From: Burkholderiaceae bacterium
GTDB taxonomy: Bacteria; Pseudomonadota; Gammaproteobacteria; Burkholderiales; Burkholderiaceae_C
Length of the DNA stretch: 64,000 bases
Assembly (NCBI GenBank): GCA_016790575.1
Contig: JAEUOU010000022.1
Coordinates: 18,076 to 82,075, forward strand
Direction of reading: 5' to 3'
The notes beneath the pieces were generated by a model that was not told where the DNA came from, did not search any database, and saw nothing but the letters and a program-made list of their open reading frames with translations. The first letter of the stretch is position 1. Each line of letters starts with the position of its first letter. Below are positions 45,530-55,325 of this stretch, one piece after another. The position numbers and the translations under genes are program-made.

Positions 45530-46311
45530 CACAGGTTCTGCAGGTCGATCATCATCTGGCGGGTGCGCAGCGTGCCGGTGCCGCAATGGTAGTTCAGCAG
45601 CGTGCGCAACTGGGGGCGAAGACCGGCGCCGCACGCAGAACACGCACGCAAAGTTGCCGTGTAGGGCGCGCTGTCGTCCAGCGCAGTCTGCAAGGCGCGC
45701 CAATCGGTGCCGCTCAGCGTGGCGGAATCATCCGCGTGGGCCTCGCGCAGCCCCCCCTCGGGGACCAGGCAATAGCGCGCCCCATCGTTCAATGGCGCCA
45801 AGGTCAAGGTCTGGGAATCGAGCTGGGGCAGGAGGCCAATTTCGCGCAGCAAAAGCAACTCGAACGCACGCAGCGCGGTATGCATCAGATCATCGCCCCC
45901 ACGGGCAAGCAGCTGAACGGCCGCGCCGTACACGTCGAACAGGGCTGGATGTGGGTCATCCCGGGCCAGCAGTCGCATCAGCAATTCGTTGAGGTAGTAG
46001 CCTGAAAGCAGGTTGGCACCGGTTGGCATCACCTGGCCGCCCCCCCATTCGACCGATTTCAGGGTGCGAATCTCCGCATCGCCGCCGAAGCTGATCCGAA
46101 GCGGCTGCAAGGGCAGCAGCACCGGGCGATAGCTGGAGCTGGGACGTTTGGCACCTTTGGCCACGAGGGCAATGCGTCCGTGTTCGCGTGTGAACACTTC
46201 CAGAATAAGGCTGGACTCGCTCCAGTCGTAGCGGTGCAACACATAGGACGGCTCGTCGGAAATCCGCTTCATGGGTGCCTGGTCAGGGTCGTCGCGGACC
46301 CCGGCATTCAC
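45529..46311 (-). CDS. recO: DNA repair protein RecO
   Basis: 260 residues from the ATG overlapping the era stop; an ATG at 46272 ([20 protein letters not shown]) matches the usual family start and may be used instead. Loads RecA with RecF and RecR. The OB-fold start is [20 protein letters not shown] followed by [20 protein letters not shown]. The C-terminal domain keeps a CSACG pair but not the full four-cysteine zinc site. Confidence 0.94.
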   Translation of the reverse strand: MNAGVRDDPDQAPMKRISDEPSYVLHRYDWSESSLILEVFTREHGRIALVAKGAKRPSSSYRPVLLPLQPLRISFGGDAEIRTLKSVEWGGGQVMPTGANLLSGYYLNELLMRLLARDDPHPALFDVYGAAVQLLARGGDDLMHTALRAFELLLLREIGLLPQLDSQTLTLAPLNDGARYCLVPEGGLREAHADDSATLSGTDWRALQTALDDSAPYTATLRACSACGAGLRPQLRTLLNYHCGTGTLRTRQMMIDLQNL

Positions 46312-47327
46312 TCGTAGCCAAAGCTGCGAACCCGGGCATCATCATCGGCCCATCCCGAGCGAACCTTGACCCACAACTCAAGGAACACTTTGCACTCAAG
46401 CAGTTTCTCCAGATCCTGGCGCGCCTCGGTCCCGATACGCTTGAGCCGTTCACCCTTCTCGCCGATCACCATCGCTTTGTGACCATCCCGTTCGACCACA
46501 ATGGTGGCTGCGATACGCAACAGCCGCCCGTGTGCCTTGCTTTTTTCCTCATCGAAACGGTCAATGATCACCGTGGAGGTGTAGGGCAGTTCGTCACCGG
46601 TCAAGCGAAACAGCTTCTCGCGAACCAGTTCGCTGGCCAGGAATTTCTCGCTGCGGTCGGTCAGTTCGTCTTCGGCGTACCACCACGGTTGCTGGGGCAG
46701 GTATTTGGCGCAGATAGCCAGCAACCGTTCGATATCACCCTTGTTCTTCGCCGACATCGGAACAAATTCGGTGAACGGATGGCGATCCTGCATCTGGCGC
46801 AACCAGGGTGCCACATCGGCACGGCGATGCACGGTATCGAGCTTGTTGGCAAGCAGCACCACGGGAGTCCCGGGCTTGAGCAGTGACAGCACTTGCGCAT
46901 CGGCCGGGCCGAAGTGTCCCGCCTCGACCACAAATAGCACCAGATCGACATCTCCCACCGCACCCAGTACCGTGCGGTTCAGCGATCGGTTGAGGGCGGT
47001 GGCATGCCGGGTCTGAAAGCCCGGCGTATCAACAAAAACGAATTGGGGTCCACCCCCTTCGGCGTCGGCCAGCGTGCGAATTCCGGTAATGCGATGCCGA
47101 GTGGTCTGCGCTTTGCGCGACGTAATGCTGACCTTCTGCCCCACCAGCGCATTCATCAGGGTCGACTTGCCCACATTGGGTCTGCCGACAATGGCCACCA
47201 GCCCACACCGTTGGTTCGCGTTGGCGTCGGATCCACCCTCGGGCTCCCCAATGATGGAATGAGAACCTTTTCGGTCGATATCCTTCGTCAAATCGTCTCC
47301 TGTTGCTATATTTTCAGGATCGTTCAT
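46308..47327 (-). CDS. era: GTPase Era
   Basis: 339 residues, longer than the usual roughly 300 because of an N-terminal extension of about 40 residues. Era binds 16S rRNA in 30S maturation. G motifs: [19 protein letters not shown] (G1), TTRHRITGI (G2), [19 protein letters not shown] (G3), [11 protein letters not shown] (G4) and [14 protein letters not shown] (G5). The KH domain has [20 protein letters not shown]. Part of the extension is encoded by a sequence resembling the dispersed repeat (47273-47309). Overlaps rnc by ATGA. Confidence 0.97.
   Translation of the reverse strand: MNDPENIATGDDLTKDIDRKGSHSIIGEPEGGSDANANQRCGLVAIVGRPNVGKSTLMNALVGQKVSITSRKAQTTRHRITGIRTLADAEGGGPQFVFVDTPGFQTRHATALNRSLNRTVLGAVGDVDLVLFVVEAGHFGPADAQVLSLLKPGTPVVLLANKLDTVHRRADVAPWLRQMQDRHPFTEFVPMSAKNKGDIERLLAICAKYLPQQPWWYAEDELTDRSEKFLASELVREKLFRLTGDELPYTSTVIIDRFDEEKSKAHGRLLRIAATIVVERDGHKAMVIGEKGERLKRIGTEARQDLEKLLECKVFLELWVKVRSGWADDDARVRSFGYE
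47273..47309 (-). repeat. possible diverged copy of the dispersed repeat in the Era N-terminal extension
   Basis: On the coding strand ATAGCAACAGGAGACG then ATTTGACGAAGG aligns without gaps over 37 bases to the copy at 44344, with 25 identical positions by hand count. It encodes part of the non-conserved leader of Era. The match is weaker than that of the five main copies. Confidence 0.35.
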
Positions 47328-48016
47328 CGCTCACCCCGCTGGTGCAGTTGCACAAGCATCGCTTCAGCGGCCGCCTGTTCGGCCGCGCGCCGGGTAGGCC
47401 CGCTGCCCGGCGCGGACAAAGCCCATTCCTTCACCTCGCAATGCACATCAAACACCTGCTGGTGCGCGGCGCCCCGGGTCGCGGCGACACGATAGACCGG
47501 CAATTGCATTCTGCGCGCCTGCAACCACTCCTGCAGTCCGGTCTTCGCATCCTTGGCTGCAGCGCTCATGCGCGGGGTGATGTCAACCCGCTCGTACAGC
47601 CGATGGACCAGGGCACTCGCGGCGTCAAAGCCGGCATCCAGATACACCGCGCCGATGACGGCCTCCAGGGCATCCGCCAAGATGGAGGCGCGCGCCTGCC
47701 CGCCCGACCGCAGCTCACCCTCACCCAGGCGCAAATGGGTCGGCAAGCCAAAGTCAAGCGCCAGCTGGTGCAAGGTATCCTGGCGCACCAGTTTCGCGCG
47801 CACGCGCGAGAGGTCCCCTTCAGGCAGACTCTGAAGCCGCTGAAACAAAAGGCTGGCAACACCGAGATTGAGGACCGCATCGCCCAGGAACTCCAAGCGT
47901 TCATTGTGATCTGCGCTGAAGCTCCGGTGGGTCAATGCCTGTATCAGCAAGCCCGGGTGACCGAAACGGTGTCCGATACGGGCTTGCAAACCCGCCAGAG
48001 AAGCGTCCGCGGTCAC
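47324..48016 (-). CDS. rnc: ribonuclease III
   Basis: 230 residues. Double-strand RNA endonuclease for rRNA and mRNA processing. The signature [20 protein letters not shown] holds the catalytic acidic residues; [20 protein letters not shown] is the second acidic motif. The C-terminal dsRNA-binding domain begins [20 protein letters not shown] and ends with [20 protein letters not shown] overlaps tie it to the DUF4845 gene and era. Confidence 0.97.
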   Translation of the reverse strand: MTADASLAGLQARIGHRFGHPGLLIQALTHRSFSADHNERLEFLGDAVLNLGVASLLFQRLQSLPEGDLSRVRAKLVRQDTLHQLALDFGLPTHLRLGEGELRSGGQARASILADALEAVIGAVYLDAGFDAASALVHRLYERVDITPRMSAAAKDAKTGLQEWLQARRMQLPVYRVAATRGAAHQQVFDVHCEVKEWALSAPGSGPTRRAAEQAAAEAMLVQLHQRGER

Positions 48017-48378
48017 TTGGACCGACCGGCGTACTTCATCAGCAGGTAAGCCGGTCCGACCAGATGGATCTCACGGGTGTACTCGAACGCCACCACCACC
48101 TTGTCACCTTCCTTGGTGATCTCCAGGTCCTGTGCCTTGATCGACGTGATGTTGTCCACGGCGGCCGTCCGGTCAAACAGGTTGCGCACCTCGGCCACGG
48201 TCGTTCCCTCAGATGCTTTGCGCACGGCCTTGAGTACTGACTGGTATTCGATGGCCGTTGGCACAACTTGGGCACCGACTACGGCCAGAACGCCCAGCAC
48301 GGCCGCCACAAACAGCAAGCCGAGGAAAGTGATGCCCCTTTGGGCTGCGCGCGAGGCTGTGGTCATTTTGCAATCCAT
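48013..48378 (-). CDS. DUF4845-family single-pass membrane protein
   Basis: 121 residues. A pilin-like N-terminus, [20 protein letters not shown], forms one membrane helix; the periplasmic part contains [20 protein letters not shown] and [23 protein letters not shown]4845 proteins occur between lepB and rnc in beta- and gammaproteobacteria; their function is unknown. An ATG at 48366 (MTTASR) is an alternative start. Confidence 0.9.
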   Translation of the reverse strand: MDCKMTTASRAAQRGITFLGLLFVAAVLGVLAVVGAQVVPTAIEYQSVLKAVRKASEGTTVAEVRNLFDRTAAVDNITSIKAQDLEITKEGDKVVVAFEYTREIHLVGPAYLLMKYAGRSK

Positions 48379-48392
48379 CCCGGTGAATGTGG

Positions 48393-49358
48393 TCAGTTGA
48401 AGGAGCCGATCCGGCCCAGGTTGCTGAAGTTCATCCAGACAAAAAACGCCTTGCCGACGATATTGCGGTCCGGGACAAAACCCCAGTAACGCGAATCGAG
48501 CGAATTATCGCGGTTGTCGCCCATCATGAAGTAGTGGCCCTCGGGCACCTTGCAGACAACCCCTTCGATACTGTAGCGGCAGTTCTGCCGGTACGGAAAG
48601 TCATCGGTACCCTGGATAAAGGCCGGACGTTCCTTGTCCAGGATGAACCTGTGCGCCGTCGGACCGAGGGCCTCCTGCCCATGCTGGAAGTAGCGCATAA
48701 CGGATTCGTCGAAGTACTCCGGTAGGACATGAACCGGAACCTCCTTGCCATTGACCGACAGGCGCTTGTTCAGGTAGGCAACCTCATCGCCGGGGACCCC
48801 TACGACCCGCTTGATGTAATCCATGCTGGGGCGCGGCGGGTATCGAAAGACCATCACGTCACCCCGCTGCGGAGGGGTGCCACCGGTGATTTTGGTATTG
48901 ATGACCGGCAGGCGAATGCCGTAAGTGAACTTGTTCACCAGAATCAGGTCGCCGATTTCCAGCGTGGGAATCATCGAGCCGGACGGAATTTTGAACGGCT
49001 CGAACAGAAACGATCGCAGCAGGAATACTGCCACGATCACCGGAAACAGCCCCGCAGTCCAGTCCAGCCACCAGGGCTGCGCCAAAATGGCGTTGCTTGC
49101 CTGCGTGACATCCCCATCAACCTGGGTTATTCCCATGCGGGAAAGCTCTTCGCGACGCCGCGTATCTTCTGCCAGCAGCGTGTCAGCAGCACGCCGGCGT
49201 TGGGGCAGAAAGTAAAGACGCTCGGCGAGCCAATAAAGACCGGTGACAACCGTCGCCAGAAACAACAGCAGGGCGAAATTGCCCTCCAGAAATCCCAGGT
49301 ACCATGAGCCGGCGTAGCCGACAAATCCCGCCAGGATCATCGCGGTCAAAACTTGCAT
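48393..49358 (-). CDS. lepB: signal peptidase I
   Basis: 321 residues. Cleaves Sec signal peptides at the outer face of the inner membrane. Two N-terminal membrane segments (LTAMILAGFVGYAGSWYLGF and FLATVVTGLYWLAE), then the catalytic serine in IPSGSMIPTLEIGDLILVNK and lysine in RGDVMVFRYPPRPSMDYIKR. GHYFMMGDNRDNSLDSRYWG is box E. The start shares one base with the lepA stop (TGATG). Confidence 0.97.
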   Translation of the reverse strand: MQVLTAMILAGFVGYAGSWYLGFLEGNFALLLFLATVVTGLYWLAERLYFLPQRRRAADTLLAEDTRRREELSRMGITQVDGDVTQASNAILAQPWWLDWTAGLFPVIVAVFLLRSFLFEPFKIPSGSMIPTLEIGDLILVNKFTYGIRLPVINTKITGGTPPQRGDVMVFRYPPRPSMDYIKRVVGVPGDEVAYLNKRLSVNGKEVPVHVLPEYFDESVMRYFQHGQEALGPTAHRFILDKERPAFIQGTDDFPYRQNCRYSIEGVVCKVPEGHYFMMGDNRDNSLDSRYWGFVPDRNIVGKAFFVWMNFSNLGRIGSFN

Positions 49359-51166
49359 CAGTCCTCCACTTGCAGTATGGCGAGGAATGCCTCTTGCGGG
49401 ACCTCTACCGAGCCGATCTGTTTCATGCGCTTTTTGCCCGCCTTCTGCTTTTCAAGCAACTTTCGCTTGCGGGTGATGTCGCCGCCGTAGCATTTCGCCA
49501 GCACGTTCTTGCGCAGCGCCTTGATCGTTTCCCGGGCAATGATGTTGGCACCGATCGCCGCCTGGATTGCCACGTCGAACATCTGGCGGCTGATGATCTC
49601 GCGCATCTTGGCGGCAACGGCCCGCCCCCGGTACTGCGACTGGCTGCGATGCACGATGATCGAAAGCGCGTCGACCTTTTCGCCGTTGAGCAGGATATCC
49701 ACCTTGACGACGTCGGAGGCGCGGTACTCCTTGAACTCATAATCCATAGAGGCATAGCCGCGGCTGACCGACTTGAGCTTGTCAAAAAAATCGAGCACGA
49801 TTTCGCCTAGCGGCAGTTCGTAGGTGAGCATCACCTGCCGACCGTGGTAGGCCATATTGAGCTGCACGCCGCGTTTCTGATTTGCCAGCGTCATCACCGG
49901 GCCCACGTATTCCTGCGGCATGTACAGGTGCACCGTCACAATAGGCTCGCGGATTTCCTGGATGCGTCCCTGTTCCGGCATTTTGGAGGGGTTCTCGACC
50001 ATGATGACTTCGCCGTCGCCTTTGACAACCTGGTAGACCACACTCGGTGCCGTGGTAATGAGGTCCTGGTCGAACTCCCGTTCGAGACGCTCCTGCACGA
50101 TTTCCATGTGGAGCAAGCCAAGAAAGCCACAACGGAATCCGAACCCCAAAGCCTGTGAAACCTCGGGCTCGAAATGCAGCGATGCGTCGTTCAGCTTGAG
50201 TTTCTCAAGGCTGTCACGCAACGCGTCGTACTGGTTGGCTTCGGTGGGGTACAAGCCGGCGAAAACCTGTGGCTGTATCTCCTTGAATCCGGCAAGCGGC
50301 TCGGTTGCAGGCCCCGCGTTATTCGGCAGCTTTTTCTCCAGTGTCACCGTGTCGCCAACTTTGGCCGCCTGGAGCTCCTTGATACCGGCGACGATGTACC
50401 CCACCTCTCCGGCCGAGAGGTTGTCCCGGGGTTGATTCGCCGGGGTAAACACGCCGAGACTCCCCGCCTCGTAGGCGGCACCGGTCGCCATCAGCTTGAT
50501 GCGCTCACCTTTGAGCAGTCGTCCATCGACCACCCGCACCAGCATCACCACACCCACGTAGGTGTCGAACCAGCTGTCGATAATCATGGCGCGCAGAGGG
50601 CCATCGGGATTTCCCCTCGGCGCGGGCACCTTGGCGACAATGGATTCCAGAATATCGTCGATACCCATTCCAGTTTTGGCCGAACACGGGATCGCCTCCG
50701 AGGCGTCAATTCCGATCACGTCTTCCACTTCGGACTTGGCGTTTTCCGGATCGGCCTGCGGCAAATCCATTTTGTTCAGTACCGGCAACACCTCTACGCC
50801 GAGATCCAGCGCCGTGTAGCAATTGGCTACGGTCTGGGCCTCGACACCTTGCGAAGCGTCGACGACAAGCAAAGCTCCCTCACAGGCCGATAGCGAACGG
50901 CTCACCTCATAGGAGAAATCGACATGGCCGGGGGTGTCGATCAAATTGAGGTTGTAGACCCCCCCATCACGAGCACGGTACTGGAGGGATGCGGTCTGGG
51001 CCTTAATGGTGATCCCGCGCTCTTTCTCGATATCCATGGAATCGAGGACCTGGGCCTGCATTTCACGCTCCTCCAGCCCGCCGCACCGCTGGATCAGGCG
51101 ATCGGCCAAGGTGGATTTGCCGTGATCAATATGGGCAATGATCGAAAAGTTCCGGATGTGCTTCAT
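49358..51166 (-). CDS. lepA: elongation factor 4 (back-translocating GTPase LepA)
   Basis: 602 residues from [20 protein letters not shown]; a longer frame upstream crosses the degP terminator and is rejected. Ribosome-bound GTPase related to EF-G. Switch regions [17 protein letters not shown] and [20 protein letters not shown], and [20 protein letters not shown] are present. The LepA-specific C-terminal domain ends [20 protein letters not shown] and [17 protein letters not shown]. Confidence 0.98.
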   Translation of the reverse strand: MKHIRNFSIIAHIDHGKSTLADRLIQRCGGLEEREMQAQVLDSMDIEKERGITIKAQTASLQYRARDGGVYNLNLIDTPGHVDFSYEVSRSLSACEGALLVVDASQGVEAQTVANCYTALDLGVEVLPVLNKMDLPQADPENAKSEVEDVIGIDASEAIPCSAKTGMGIDDILESIVAKVPAPRGNPDGPLRAMIIDSWFDTYVGVVMLVRVVDGRLLKGERIKLMATGAAYEAGSLGVFTPANQPRDNLSAGEVGYIVAGIKELQAAKVGDTVTLEKKLPNNAGPATEPLAGFKEIQPQVFAGLYPTEANQYDALRDSLEKLKLNDASLHFEPEVSQALGFGFRCGFLGLLHMEIVQERLEREFDQDLITTAPSVVYQVVKGDGEVIMVENPSKMPEQGRIQEIREPIVTVHLYMPQEYVGPVMTLANQKRGVQLNMAYHGRQVMLTYELPLGEIVLDFFDKLKSVSRGYASMDYEFKEYRASDVVKVDILLNGEKVDALSIIVHRSQSQYRGRAVAAKMREIISRQMFDVAIQAAIGANIIARETIKALRKNVLAKCYGGDITRKRKLLEKQKAGKKRMKQIGSVEVPQEAFLAILQVED

Positions 51167-51209
51167 CAAACCTGCGCGCGGGGCGACGTGTGTACGGTAA
51201 CGGGAAACG

Positions 51210-51241
51210 AAAAAAGGGCGCGCCAGCTTGAGACGCGCCCT
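51210..51241 (-). terminator. Rho-independent terminator after degP
   Basis: On the minus strand AGGGCGCG/CGCGCCCT (51234-51241 with 51215-51222) with an 11-base loop is followed by T6. It separates the rpoE-rseAB-degP unit from lepA-lepB, implying that lepA has its own promoter in the short gap. Confidence 0.9.
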
Positions 51242-51348
51242 GAACCAACAATCTTTGGCAACTGCGAAGGTTGGGACCGCATTGTAGGCAAAAAAAGGTG
51301 TCCCGCTCGTGATAGCAGTTTCGAACCCGTGCGCCGGCGGCGCTCTGT

Positions 51349-51376
51349 TGCGGAGGGGGTCACGCCCCCCCCCGCA
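51349..51376. repeat. GC-rich hairpin between degP and its terminator
   Basis: TGCGG/CCGCA (51349-51353 with 51372-51376) enclosing a G5/C5 helix. It lies 40 bases past the degP stop. The rest of this 249-base gap holds the terminator nearer lepA and nothing else I can name. Confidence 0.4.
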
Positions 51377-51415
51377 AGGAGGTCGCACCAATTTGAAGTG
51401 GATGAGTCCCCGAAT

Positions 51416-52891
51416 TCAACGCCCAGGCTTCAGAAGGATGAACTGAGCCCATTCGCCTCGGCGGATCAGCAGGTGGACGGGCTTGCCTCGATCGAGCCGG
51501 GATGCAATCGCTTCGAAGTCCTTCAAGCTGCCTATTTCGTTATTGGCCACTTGGACAATCACATCACCCTCACGCAGACCGGAACGCGCTGCGATATCGG
51601 ACACCGCCTCAATGCGAACGCCGCCTTTGATTCGCAGTTCCTTTTTCTGCGTGTCGCTCAGGTCACTCAAGGTCAGCCCCCACGCCTGGCCGGTTGGATT
51701 CGGGCGGTTCTTGTCATCCCGTTCCGGGACCTTTCGCGCCTGCTTCTCACCCTCCACTTCGCCGATGGTCACCACCAGTTCCTGCGTCTTGCCGCGGCGG
51801 AACACGGTAAGAGTACTGCGGGTTCCGGGTTTGGTGTTGCCGACGAGGCGCGGAAGATCGGAAGCTTTTTCAATGTTTCGACCATCCAGTTTGGTGATGA
51901 TGTCACCAGCCTCGAGGCCGCCCTTTTCAGCCGGCGAGCCGCTTTCGACACCCCGGACCAGCGCACCATGCGGACGCCCGAGCCCTATGGATTCGGCGAT
52001 GTCTTTGGACACCTGGTCAATCTGAACACCGATGCGTCCGCGGGTCACCCTCCCACTGGACTTGAGCTGTTCGCCCACACGCATCGCTTCGTCAATCGGG
52101 ATCGCGAAGGCAATGCCCATGTAACCGCCCGATCGGGAGTAAATCTGGCTGTTGATACCAACCACTTCTCCGCGGAGATTGATCAAAGGCCCTCCGGAGT
52201 TTCCCGGATTGATCGCTACATCGGTCTGAATGAAGGGGAGGTATTCGCCGGTATCTCGTTGTTTCGCGCTGACGATACCTGCAGTAACGGTGTTGTCCAA
52301 ACCAAAAGGAGAGCCAATGGCCACCACCCATTCACCAGCCCTCAATCGACCAACGTCGCCGATCTTGACGGCGGGCAACCCGCTCGATTCGATTTTTACA
52401 AGCGCCACATCGGTCCGCTTGTCCGCTCCGACGATTCGCGCTTTGAACTCCCGTTTGTCCGTCAAGGTCACCAGCACTTCATCCGCATCTTCGACAACGT
52501 GCGCGTTCGTCATGATGTAGCCATCGGCTGAGAGTATGAATCCTGAGCCAACGCCGCGTGGTCTCGCGTCCTCCTCCTGTGGGCGACCCGATCGCGGGCC
52601 GGGCTGGCGGGGCGCATTGGGCAACGGCACACCAAAAAAGCGGCGGAAGAACTCCTGCATTTCATCTTCCGCCGCGCCGCCACCCGACGCCGAGCGGGAC
52701 TTCTCCAGGGTTCGGATATTCACCACGGAAGGACCGACCTGTTCCACCAAATCAGCAAAGTCAGGCAGTGCCCGCGCACTGGCCACACCCGATTGGGCAT
52801 GCGCCGACGCCAAGCCCAATGCCAGATTGGCAGTACCGACTGACAAAGCAAGAAGAAAAACGGATACCAGATTTCTTTTCGACAGTTTCAT
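51416..52891 (-). CDS. degP: periplasmic serine protease DegP/MucD (Do family)
   Basis: 491 residues from MKLSKRNLVSVFLLALSVGT (signal peptide). Degrades misfolded envelope proteins. The triad is His in ADGYIMTNAHVVEDADEV, Asp in DKRTDVALVKIESSGLP and Ser in AINPGNSGGPLINLRGEVVG. Two PDZ domains follow: RGRIGVQIDQVSKDIAESIG with GGLEAGDIITKLDGRNIEKA, then ARSGLREGDVIVQVANNEIG. It is the last gene of the rpoE-rseA-rseB-degP envelope-stress unit, like mucD in Pseudomonas. A terminator lies past the stop. Confidence 0.95.
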   Translation of the reverse strand: MKLSKRNLVSVFLLALSVGTANLALGLASAHAQSGVASARALPDFADLVEQVGPSVVNIRTLEKSRSASGGGAAEDEMQEFFRRFFGVPLPNAPRQPGPRSGRPQEEDARPRGVGSGFILSADGYIMTNAHVVEDADEVLVTLTDKREFKARIVGADKRTDVALVKIESSGLPAVKIGDVGRLRAGEWVVAIGSPFGLDNTVTAGIVSAKQRDTGEYLPFIQTDVAINPGNSGGPLINLRGEVVGINSQIYSRSGGYMGIAFAIPIDEAMRVGEQLKSSGRVTRGRIGVQIDQVSKDIAESIGLGRPHGALVRGVESGSPAEKGGLEAGDIITKLDGRNIEKASDLPRLVGNTKPGTRSTLTVFRRGKTQELVVTIGEVEGEKQARKVPERDDKNRPNPTGQAWGLTLSDLSDTQKKELRIKGGVRIEAVSDIAARSGLREGDVIVQVANNEIGSLKDFEAIASRLDRGKPVHLLIRRGEWAQFILLKPGR

Positions 52892-52946
52892 CGTCAACCT
52901 TTCAGTCTCATTGGGAAACGAGGATGCAGAGCAAGAAGATGGGGAC

Positions 52947-54014
52947 TCAGGGCCTGCGCACAAGAGCCTTTGCAAATAGTTGCAGAGTCGACAGCGGCAC
53001 TTCACCTACGGCCGTGATCCACCAGTCATCGGTGCGCTGTCCCCAACTACCGGTTGCGCCCATGACCCGCGCTCCTTCGGTCTGGTGGCGCTGGCGATCA
53101 TGGGGCTCCATGAAGAGCGAGACCGTCGCCAGCCCATCCGAGAAGGTCCACTGAACAATTGCGGCGCCACTCGGGACAGAGCCGCGTCGATAGCAGCTGA
53201 CCGGACGAAATCCCGCGACGGGTGTGCGCAGATGCCAACCTTCTTCGGCCGCGGTGGTTGGAGTTTGCGCCAATCTCTCCTGACGATATCCATCTGTCTG
53301 GGTCATTTCGCGTGACAGGTGTTCCATACGGACCGGAGCGTTGATTTGCAACTCCGTAAACGCGACCTGTTCCAATGCCTTACCGTCGCCATCGAGTGTT
53401 TCTATCCGGAGCATCAAACCGGTGGTTCGTTCGCTCCAGATTCGGTAGCCATACCGTAGCGTGTCTTTCGGGACGATACGAAATCGCTCCGCATCGTGCC
53501 CGGCAACCCGCTCGGACCCATCCGACCGAAGCAGGTAATGGTCCGCAATTGTGTGATTTCCGCTTCGCAGCAAGCCCGGGAAAGTGGCGAGCCCCTGCCG
53601 CTGCTCGTTACGTACAACCCGCGAGTCCTGCAGAAACGTGACAACCTGTTCATTTCTCCTTATCGTCGTCCGCGGCGCTCCCGTCAACGATTCGATCTTC
53701 TCGATCTGTTGGCGCCCGTCGCAGACATGCCAAACCTTTGCTGCCGAAGAACCGCCCCCAGACTGCGTCACCACAACCGTTCCGACGAAGCTGCGCTGCC
53801 GTGCTGCTTCATGCAAACGAAGCAACCACTCTCCAATTGAGCGATCACCTTGAGGCGCCGGTTCAGCAGCCTGTACGGCAAGGGCAGGCAGCGTCAGAGC
53901 ACCCGCCAGCATCCACAACAGCACCATCGAAAGCCGAAGGAAACGACTGCTGGTCCACTGGTAGTAATAAATCGGCGTCATTTCACCTGCAGAAACTGCT
54001 GCTACCCGTTTCAC
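52947..54014 (-). CDS. rseB: sigma-E regulatory protein RseB/MucB
   Basis: 355 residues from a GTG that overlaps the rseA stop (GTGA); an ATG at 53981 (MTPIYYYQW) with CAGGTGA upstream is an alternative. A hydrophobic signal segment LSMVLLWMLAGALTLPALAV is followed by the LolA-like domain (WLLRLHEAARQRSFVGTVVV, YGYRIWSERTTGLMLRIETL) and a C-terminal domain containing VSCYRRGSVPSGAAIVQWTF. RseB binds RseA in the periplasm and protects it from proteolysis, sensing mislocalised lipoproteins or LPS. Confidence 0.93.
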   Translation of the reverse strand: MKRVAAVSAGEMTPIYYYQWTSSRFLRLSMVLLWMLAGALTLPALAVQAAEPAPQGDRSIGEWLLRLHEAARQRSFVGTVVVTQSGGGSSAAKVWHVCDGRQQIEKIESLTGAPRTTIRRNEQVVTFLQDSRVVRNEQRQGLATFPGLLRSGNHTIADHYLLRSDGSERVAGHDAERFRIVPKDTLRYGYRIWSERTTGLMLRIETLDGDGKALEQVAFTELQINAPVRMEHLSREMTQTDGYRQERLAQTPTTAAEEGWHLRTPVAGFRPVSCYRRGSVPSGAAIVQWTFSDGLATVSLFMEPHDRQRHQTEGARVMGATGSWGQRTDDWWITAVGEVPLSTLQLFAKALVRRP

Positions 54015-54655
54015 CGATGCGTCGAGTCAAAGGCGGCATTACGAACAAAGCCCGCCGGCATCTGAAGTGCCGAAGCCCCGCTGACCTGACGATGAGCGGC
54101 CAGCATTTCATCAAGGACCGGATCGCGCAATATCACCGTGCCACCCGATCCAAGTGACGACGACGGGTTGCCTTGGCTGCGTGCAGCTATTTGCGCGCCT
54201 TCGCGTAAACCCGGATTTTCTATCGCGGACCACGCCAACGCACCAACTGCCACAAACACAGCCACTCCCGCCACAGCCCGCCAAAGAAACAACGATTCAT
54301 TCGCTGCGTCCGCTTGCCGATTCCTGCCGGCCTTATCCGGACGCCCGGCAGACCTTTGCTCCAATTCCTGTCGCGCACTTTGGCCACCCGACATGATCTC
54401 GACATCGATACGAGCCCGAACCTTTGAAACGAACTGCGGGGTGACAAGTGGCAAGGGCTGGTTTCCCGATTTCAAGGTGTCGCCGATCACGTGGTACGCC
54501 TTCCATGACACGAGCGCCCTTTCGTCAGCACAAAGACCAAGGAGCGCATCGTCCAACTCGGCAGGCAAGACGCGACCGTCCATCAGGTCGGACACCATCT
54601 GCCCCGGGTCTGCATTCGGGGACGCTCCAGATAATTCCTCAATACCAACTACCAT
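54011..54655 (-). CDS. rseA: anti-sigma-E factor RseA/MucA
   Basis: 214 residues from the ATG at 54655 after AAGGGGG; it overlaps the end of rpoE by 7 bases in a different frame. The N-terminal sigma-binding domain is QMVSDLMDGRVLPAELDDAL and SWKAYHVIGDTLKSG. One membrane helix (AVAGVAVFVAVGALAWSAIE) and a short periplasmic tail follow. It holds RpoE at the membrane until cleaved under envelope stress. Confidence 0.92.
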   Translation of the reverse strand: MVVGIEELSGASPNADPGQMVSDLMDGRVLPAELDDALLGLCADERALVSWKAYHVIGDTLKSGNQPLPLVTPQFVSKVRARIDVEIMSGGQSARQELEQRSAGRPDKAGRNRQADAANESLFLWRAVAGVAVFVAVGALAWSAIENPGLREGAQIAARSQGNPSSSLGSGGTVILRDPVLDEMLAAHRQVSGASALQMPAGFVRNAAFDSTHR

Positions 54656-55278
54656 CTTTTTCCCCCTTGGCTTTCCAATAGCGGACGAATCTGCTGCGAA
54701 ATCGCTTCGCGGGCACGGAAAATCCGCGATCGAACGGTTCCGATCGGACAATTCATCGCGACAGCTATCTCCTCGTAAGTTAAGCCTTCCATTTCACGGA
54801 GCACAATGGCTTGACGAATATCCTCGGGTAGAGCATCAAGTGCTTTTTGTACGTGTCGCGCAATTTCTCGTGCGGCATACTCGGTTTCTGGCGTCTCCTG
54901 GGTGCTTTGTTCTTCCTGGGGCGAAGAAGTTTCACTTTCTTCGTCCGCTTTGTGGAGCGTGCTCTCGAATACGACCGGATCCCGCCGCAAATCCATCAGT
55001 GACTTTTTCGCTGTGTTGACGGCAATTCGGTAGAGCCACGTATAGAACTGTGCATCGCCGCGAAACTGATGCAATGCCCGCCAGGCCCGAACGAAGGTTT
55101 CCTGGGCGATGTCTTCCACAAGTTCGGCGTCACGCACAAACCGCCCTATCAGCCGGTGGATGCGCCTCTCGTACTTGACGACCAGCAGATCGAACGCCCG
55201 GGTATCCCCGGCCATGGCCAACTCAACCAGACGCGTGTCGGTATCGGTCAGATTGGGGCTAGGTGTTTCGATTGTCAA
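54649..55278 (-). CDS. rpoE: RNA polymerase sigma-E factor
   Basis: About 209 residues from a TTG at 55278; the open frame reaches 55458 but that part overlaps the upstream membrane-protein gene and does not match the family. Region 2 is FDLLVVKYERRIHRLIGRFV, AELVEDIAQETFVRAWRAL and FYTWLYRIAVNTAKKSLMDL; region 4 is ALDALPEDIRQAIVLREMEG and GTVRSRIFRAREAISQQIRP. The inter-region linker is long and acidic. Followed directly by rseA, rseB and degP. Confidence 0.95.
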   Translation of the reverse strand: MTIETPSPNLTDTDTRLVELAMAGDTRAFDLLVVKYERRIHRLIGRFVRDAELVEDIAQETFVRAWRALHQFRGDAQFYTWLYRIAVNTAKKSLMDLRRDPVVFESTLHKADEESETSSPQEEQSTQETPETEYAAREIARHVQKALDALPEDIRQAIVLREMEGLTYEEIAVAMNCPIGTVRSRIFRAREAISQQIRPLLESQGGKRW

Positions 55279-55325
55279 CGGATGGACTGAGTTCTCAAAG
55301 GCTTTCCAGATCGGCGGGCCCGCCG

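Noticed and set aside
51300..51335. tRNA-like T-loop (TTCGAA) in the degP-lepA gap
   Set aside because: Flanking bases do not form a T stem and no acceptor or anticodon arms can be built.
50924..52531. 535-residue open frame on the plus strand across the lepA-degP region
   Set aside because: It is antisense to two securely identified genes, spans their terminator, has no family motif and arises from the high-GC codon pattern of the opposite strand.
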